From positions 1-13,077 of the forward strand of contig CAZLGC010000033.1 in assembly GCA_964559275.1 (NCBI GenBank): 13,077 bases of DNA. Direction: 5' to 3'. This DNA comes from CAZLGC01 sp964559275. Its GTDB lineage: Bacteria > Patescibacteriota > CALEFQ01. Under the pieces are notes generated by a model. The model did not search any database, was not told the origin of the DNA, and saw only the letters and a list, made by a program, of their open reading frames with translations. Shown here piece by piece: positions 12,233-13,077 of the stretch. Position 1 is the stretch's first letter; each line of letters starts with the position of its first letter. The translations under genes and the position numbers were made by a program.

Positions 12233-12239
12233 CCTGAAA

Positions 12240-12344
12240 GTTCAAACTCGAAGGACAAAACTCAAAATCAAAGCCTGTCTGCCGCAGGCAGGCAACTCAA
12301 AACTCCAAGCTCAAAATTGAGCCTGGAGTTTTTGGAGTTTGAAC
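12240..12344. repeat. Large nested inverted-repeat element
   Basis: GTTCAAACTC (12240-12249) is perfectly complementary to GAGTTTGAAC (12335-12344). Inside lie a GC-rich palindrome at 12273-12293 (10-bp arms GCCTGTCTGC and GCAGGCAGGC with a one-base centre) and a second hairpin at 12301-12330. The AT-rich 'AACTCAAAA' wording recalls the repeat at the comEC split, and the palindrome is of the same type as the one at 13053-13075. This looks like an intergenic repeat family, possibly a non-coding mobile element. Confidence 0.7.
12301..12333 (+). terminator. Bidirectional terminator (DUF5661 / ferredoxin)
   Basis: AACTCCA (12301-12307) pairs with TGGAGTT (12324-12330) and GCTCAA (12309-12314) with TTGAGC (12317-12322). 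TTTTT follows on plus, and the minus strand ends in TTTT as well, so it can serve both convergent genes. Confidence 0.75.
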
Positions 12345-12345
12345 T

Positions 12346-12522
12346 TTATTCTTTCGAAATCGCCTCAGCAGCGCAGATATCTACGCACTCACCACAGTCG
12401 GTGCACTTATTTGGGTCGATGACGTACTTACCGTCTTCATCTTCCGAAATTGCTCCGGAGGGGCAGGTTCCTTCACAGGCACCGCAAGCGATGCATTTTT
12501 CCTTATCAATTTTGTGAGCCAT
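12346..12522 (-). CDS. 2[4Fe-4S] ferredoxin
   Basis: This 58-residue ferredoxin is a small cytosolic electron carrier. It has two complete cluster motifs: C10-x2-C13-x2-C16-x3-C20-P and C40-x2-C43-x2-C46-x3-C50, so both [4Fe-4S] sites are intact; the second is followed by Ala instead of the usual Pro. The length is typical of clostridial-type bacterial ferredoxins. Electron donors to radical SAM activases such as NrdG are often low-potential ferredoxins or flavodoxins, so a link to the reductase is possible but not shown. The ATG at 12522 is the only sensible start. No Shine-Dalgarno is evident. Confidence 0.95.
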   Translation of the reverse strand: MAHKIDKEKCIACGACEGTCPSGAISEDEDGKYVIDPNKCTDCGECVDICAAEAISKE

Positions 12523-12535
12523 TCTATTCTATTTA

Positions 12536-12544
12536 TGTTACAAT
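12536..12544 (+). promoter_or_regulatory. Extended -10 for the structured RNA
   Basis: TGT followed by TACAAT (12539-12544), 5 of 6 consensus, is an extended -10. Six bases separate it from the first G of the terminal helix at 12551, the expected start distance. No good -35 is seen, which an extended -10 can tolerate. Confidence 0.5.
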
Positions 12545-12550
12545 GAAAAA

Positions 12551-12687
12551 GGTCCGGTCTGGTCGCTGTCGTATTTCCTCTTCAATCTTTTTATCTCGGG
12601 AGCCTTACATTTTGTCCTGCTGCGGCGGGGCATTGCGGGCACCCACCTGCAATATTGCGGGGATAAACTTCAGCGGCCCAGCGGGCC
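12551..12687 (+). ncRNA. Candidate structured non-coding RNA, unidentified
   Basis: The 172 nt between ferredoxin and rpmB contain no gene but fold well on the plus strand. The ends pair: GGTCCG with CGGGCC (12551-12556 / 12682-12687), CTGG with CCAG (12559-12562 / 12678-12681), then TCGCTG with CAGCGG (12563-12568 / 12671-12676). Inside, TTTATC (12590-12595) pairs with GATAAA (12662-12667). Two hairpins follow: CCTGC/GCGGG around TGCG (12616-12629), and ATTGCGGG/CCTGCAAT (12632-12639 / 12646-12653). Several pairs are G-U on plus and would be A-C mismatches on minus, so the RNA should be read on plus. A weak T-rich stretch follows the last helix. It does not show the GGAA/GNRA loop of SRP RNA or RNase P or tmRNA landmarks, so its identity is open. 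Confidence 0.5.
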
Positions 12688-12694
12688 TATTTAA

Positions 12695-12886
12695 TTACTT
12701 TTCTCTGGTTTTGTGCATCTTCTTGATGCAGGCGACACAGGCTCTTACCTTTTTACCTTTGTAGGTAGTTTTCTGCAAGTTCGGATACTGTTTCTTCTTC
12801 CCGGTCGGATTATCATGTGAGCGCAAAAAGCTGGTTGTAGTAACAACCTTGGGGCCTTTGCCGCAAATAGCGCAGACTTTAGCCAT
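12695..12886 (-). CDS. rpmB: Large-subunit ribosomal protein bL28
   Basis: The 63-residue basic protein opens with MAKVCAICGKGPKV and contains QYPNLQK and GKKVRACVACIK, the pattern of bL28. It carries the full zinc-binding set of C5, C8, C50 and C53, the 'C+' version of this protein. The length is normal. The ATG at 12886 is certain. No Shine-Dalgarno is present; the leader is about 30 nt from the predicted start at 12917. Its promoter at 12924-12951 is strong, as expected of a ribosomal protein gene. Confidence 0.96.
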   Translation of the reverse strand: MAKVCAICGKGPKVVTTTSFLRSHDNPTGKKKQYPNLQKTTYKGKKVRACVACIKKMHKTREK

Positions 12887-12923
12887 ATTGTTATAACTGA
12901 ATATTAAATCTGATACGGAGTTG

Positions 12924-12951
12924 AGTATACCAGCTATTTCACTTTTGGCAA
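12924..12951 (-). promoter_or_regulatory. Promoter of rpmB
   Basis: On the minus strand, TTGCCA (12951-12946), a 16-bp spacer and TATACT (12929-12924) with TGG directly before it, an extended -10. This is one of the better promoters of the window. Confidence 0.75.
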
Positions 12952-12978
12952 GGTCTTGACTGCTTGTGCAAAACTCAT

Positions 12979-13007
12979 TTGACCCTGTTTTAATCTGATG
13001 TTAATGT
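12979..13007 (+). promoter_or_regulatory. Outward promoter at the right edge
   Basis: TTGACC (12979-12984), a 17-bp spacer and TAATGT (13002-13007) preceded by TGT. It points to a gene beyond the window, divergent from rpmB. The remaining bases to 13077 contain no start that I can support. Confidence 0.5.
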
Positions 13008-13052
13008 TTGAAAGTCGCTTGCTGATCGTTTATGCGACAAACGTTTATGTCC

Positions 13053-13075
13053 ACTGGTCCGCCGGGCGGGTCAGT
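13053..13075. repeat. GC-rich palindrome at the right edge
   Basis: Arms of 11 bp (ACTGGTCCGCC and GGCGGGTCAGT, two G-U pairs) with a one-base centre. It resembles the palindrome at 12273-12293 in size and in the single-base centre, though not in sequence. It may be part of the leader of the next gene or an intergenic repeat. Confidence 0.5.
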
Positions 13076-13077
13076 AT

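Noticed and set aside
12551..12687. SRP RNA, RNase P RNA or tmRNA
   Set aside because: The conserved SRP tip (GGAAG...), the RNase P GAGGAAAGTCCGGGC core and the tmRNA ends are not present on either strand.
12317..12764. Two plus-strand ORFs over the ferredoxin, RNA and rpmB
   Set aside because: They are shadows of the ferredoxin gene and of the structured RNA with no ribosome binding site or recognisable protein pattern.
1..13077. CRISPR array, prophage, transposase or tRNA gene
   Set aside because: No direct repeats with regular spacing, no integrase or transposase pattern, and no cloverleaf with a TTCRA loop found by eye on either strand.

Overview
The window looks like a chromosomal piece of a small-genome, anaerobic bacterium, most likely a member of the Patescibacteria (candidate phyla radiation). 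The grounds are indirect: gene-dense short operons; an oxygen-sensitive class III ribonucleotide reductase as the only dNTP-making enzyme here; a tiny 2[4Fe-4S] ferredoxin; a DUF5661 protein; a ComEC competence protein in two pieces; an archaeal-type cytidylate kinase; many genes with no Shine-Dalgarno sequence; and AT-rich 'AACTCAAAA' inverted repeats plus GC-rich palindromes between genes. TGA is used as a normal stop (4279, 7495, 9761), so this is not a UGA=Gly lineage such as Gracilibacteria. No phage, transposase or CRISPR is visible.

Region 1 (1-3744, +) is a deoxyribonucleotide operon: nrdR, the large subunit of the anaerobic reductase nrdD, a separate 52-residue ORF at 2796-2954 that carries the glycyl-radical motif missing from nrdD, and the radical-SAM activase nrdG. 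The promoter carries two NrdR-box-like sequences exactly 32 bp apart, one on each side of the -10. Hairpins sit at every junction of the operon.

Region 2 (3745-5100) has a 47-residue basic Cys-containing protein with its own promoter and terminator, a short DUF167 protein, and, on the minus strand, a membrane protein resembling CTP-dependent polyprenol/dolichol kinases. Region 3 (5113-9369, +) is comEC split into its membrane part and its metallo-beta-lactamase part (same frame, one TAA and a large inverted repeat between them), a GT28/MGDG-synthase-like glycosyltransferase, and adenylate kinase with a zinc LID.

Region 4 (9370-10160, +) holds two small unknown genes, each with its own TTGACA promoter, a very strong Shine-Dalgarno and its own terminator. 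Region 5 (10159-12232) has a cytidylate kinase (-) divergent from a lipoprotein glycoside hydrolase, followed by DUF5661. Region 6 (12240-13077) has a repeat-rich terminator, ferredoxin (-), a plus-strand structured RNA candidate of about 137 nt with a well-placed extended -10, ribosomal protein bL28 (-), and an outward promoter and palindrome at the right edge.

The most unusual feature is the two-polypeptide class III ribonucleotide reductase: the radical-bearing C-terminal domain is an independent small gene, cut within the expected zinc-binding site, with a hairpin in the gap. The unidentified structured RNA at 12551-12687 comes second.
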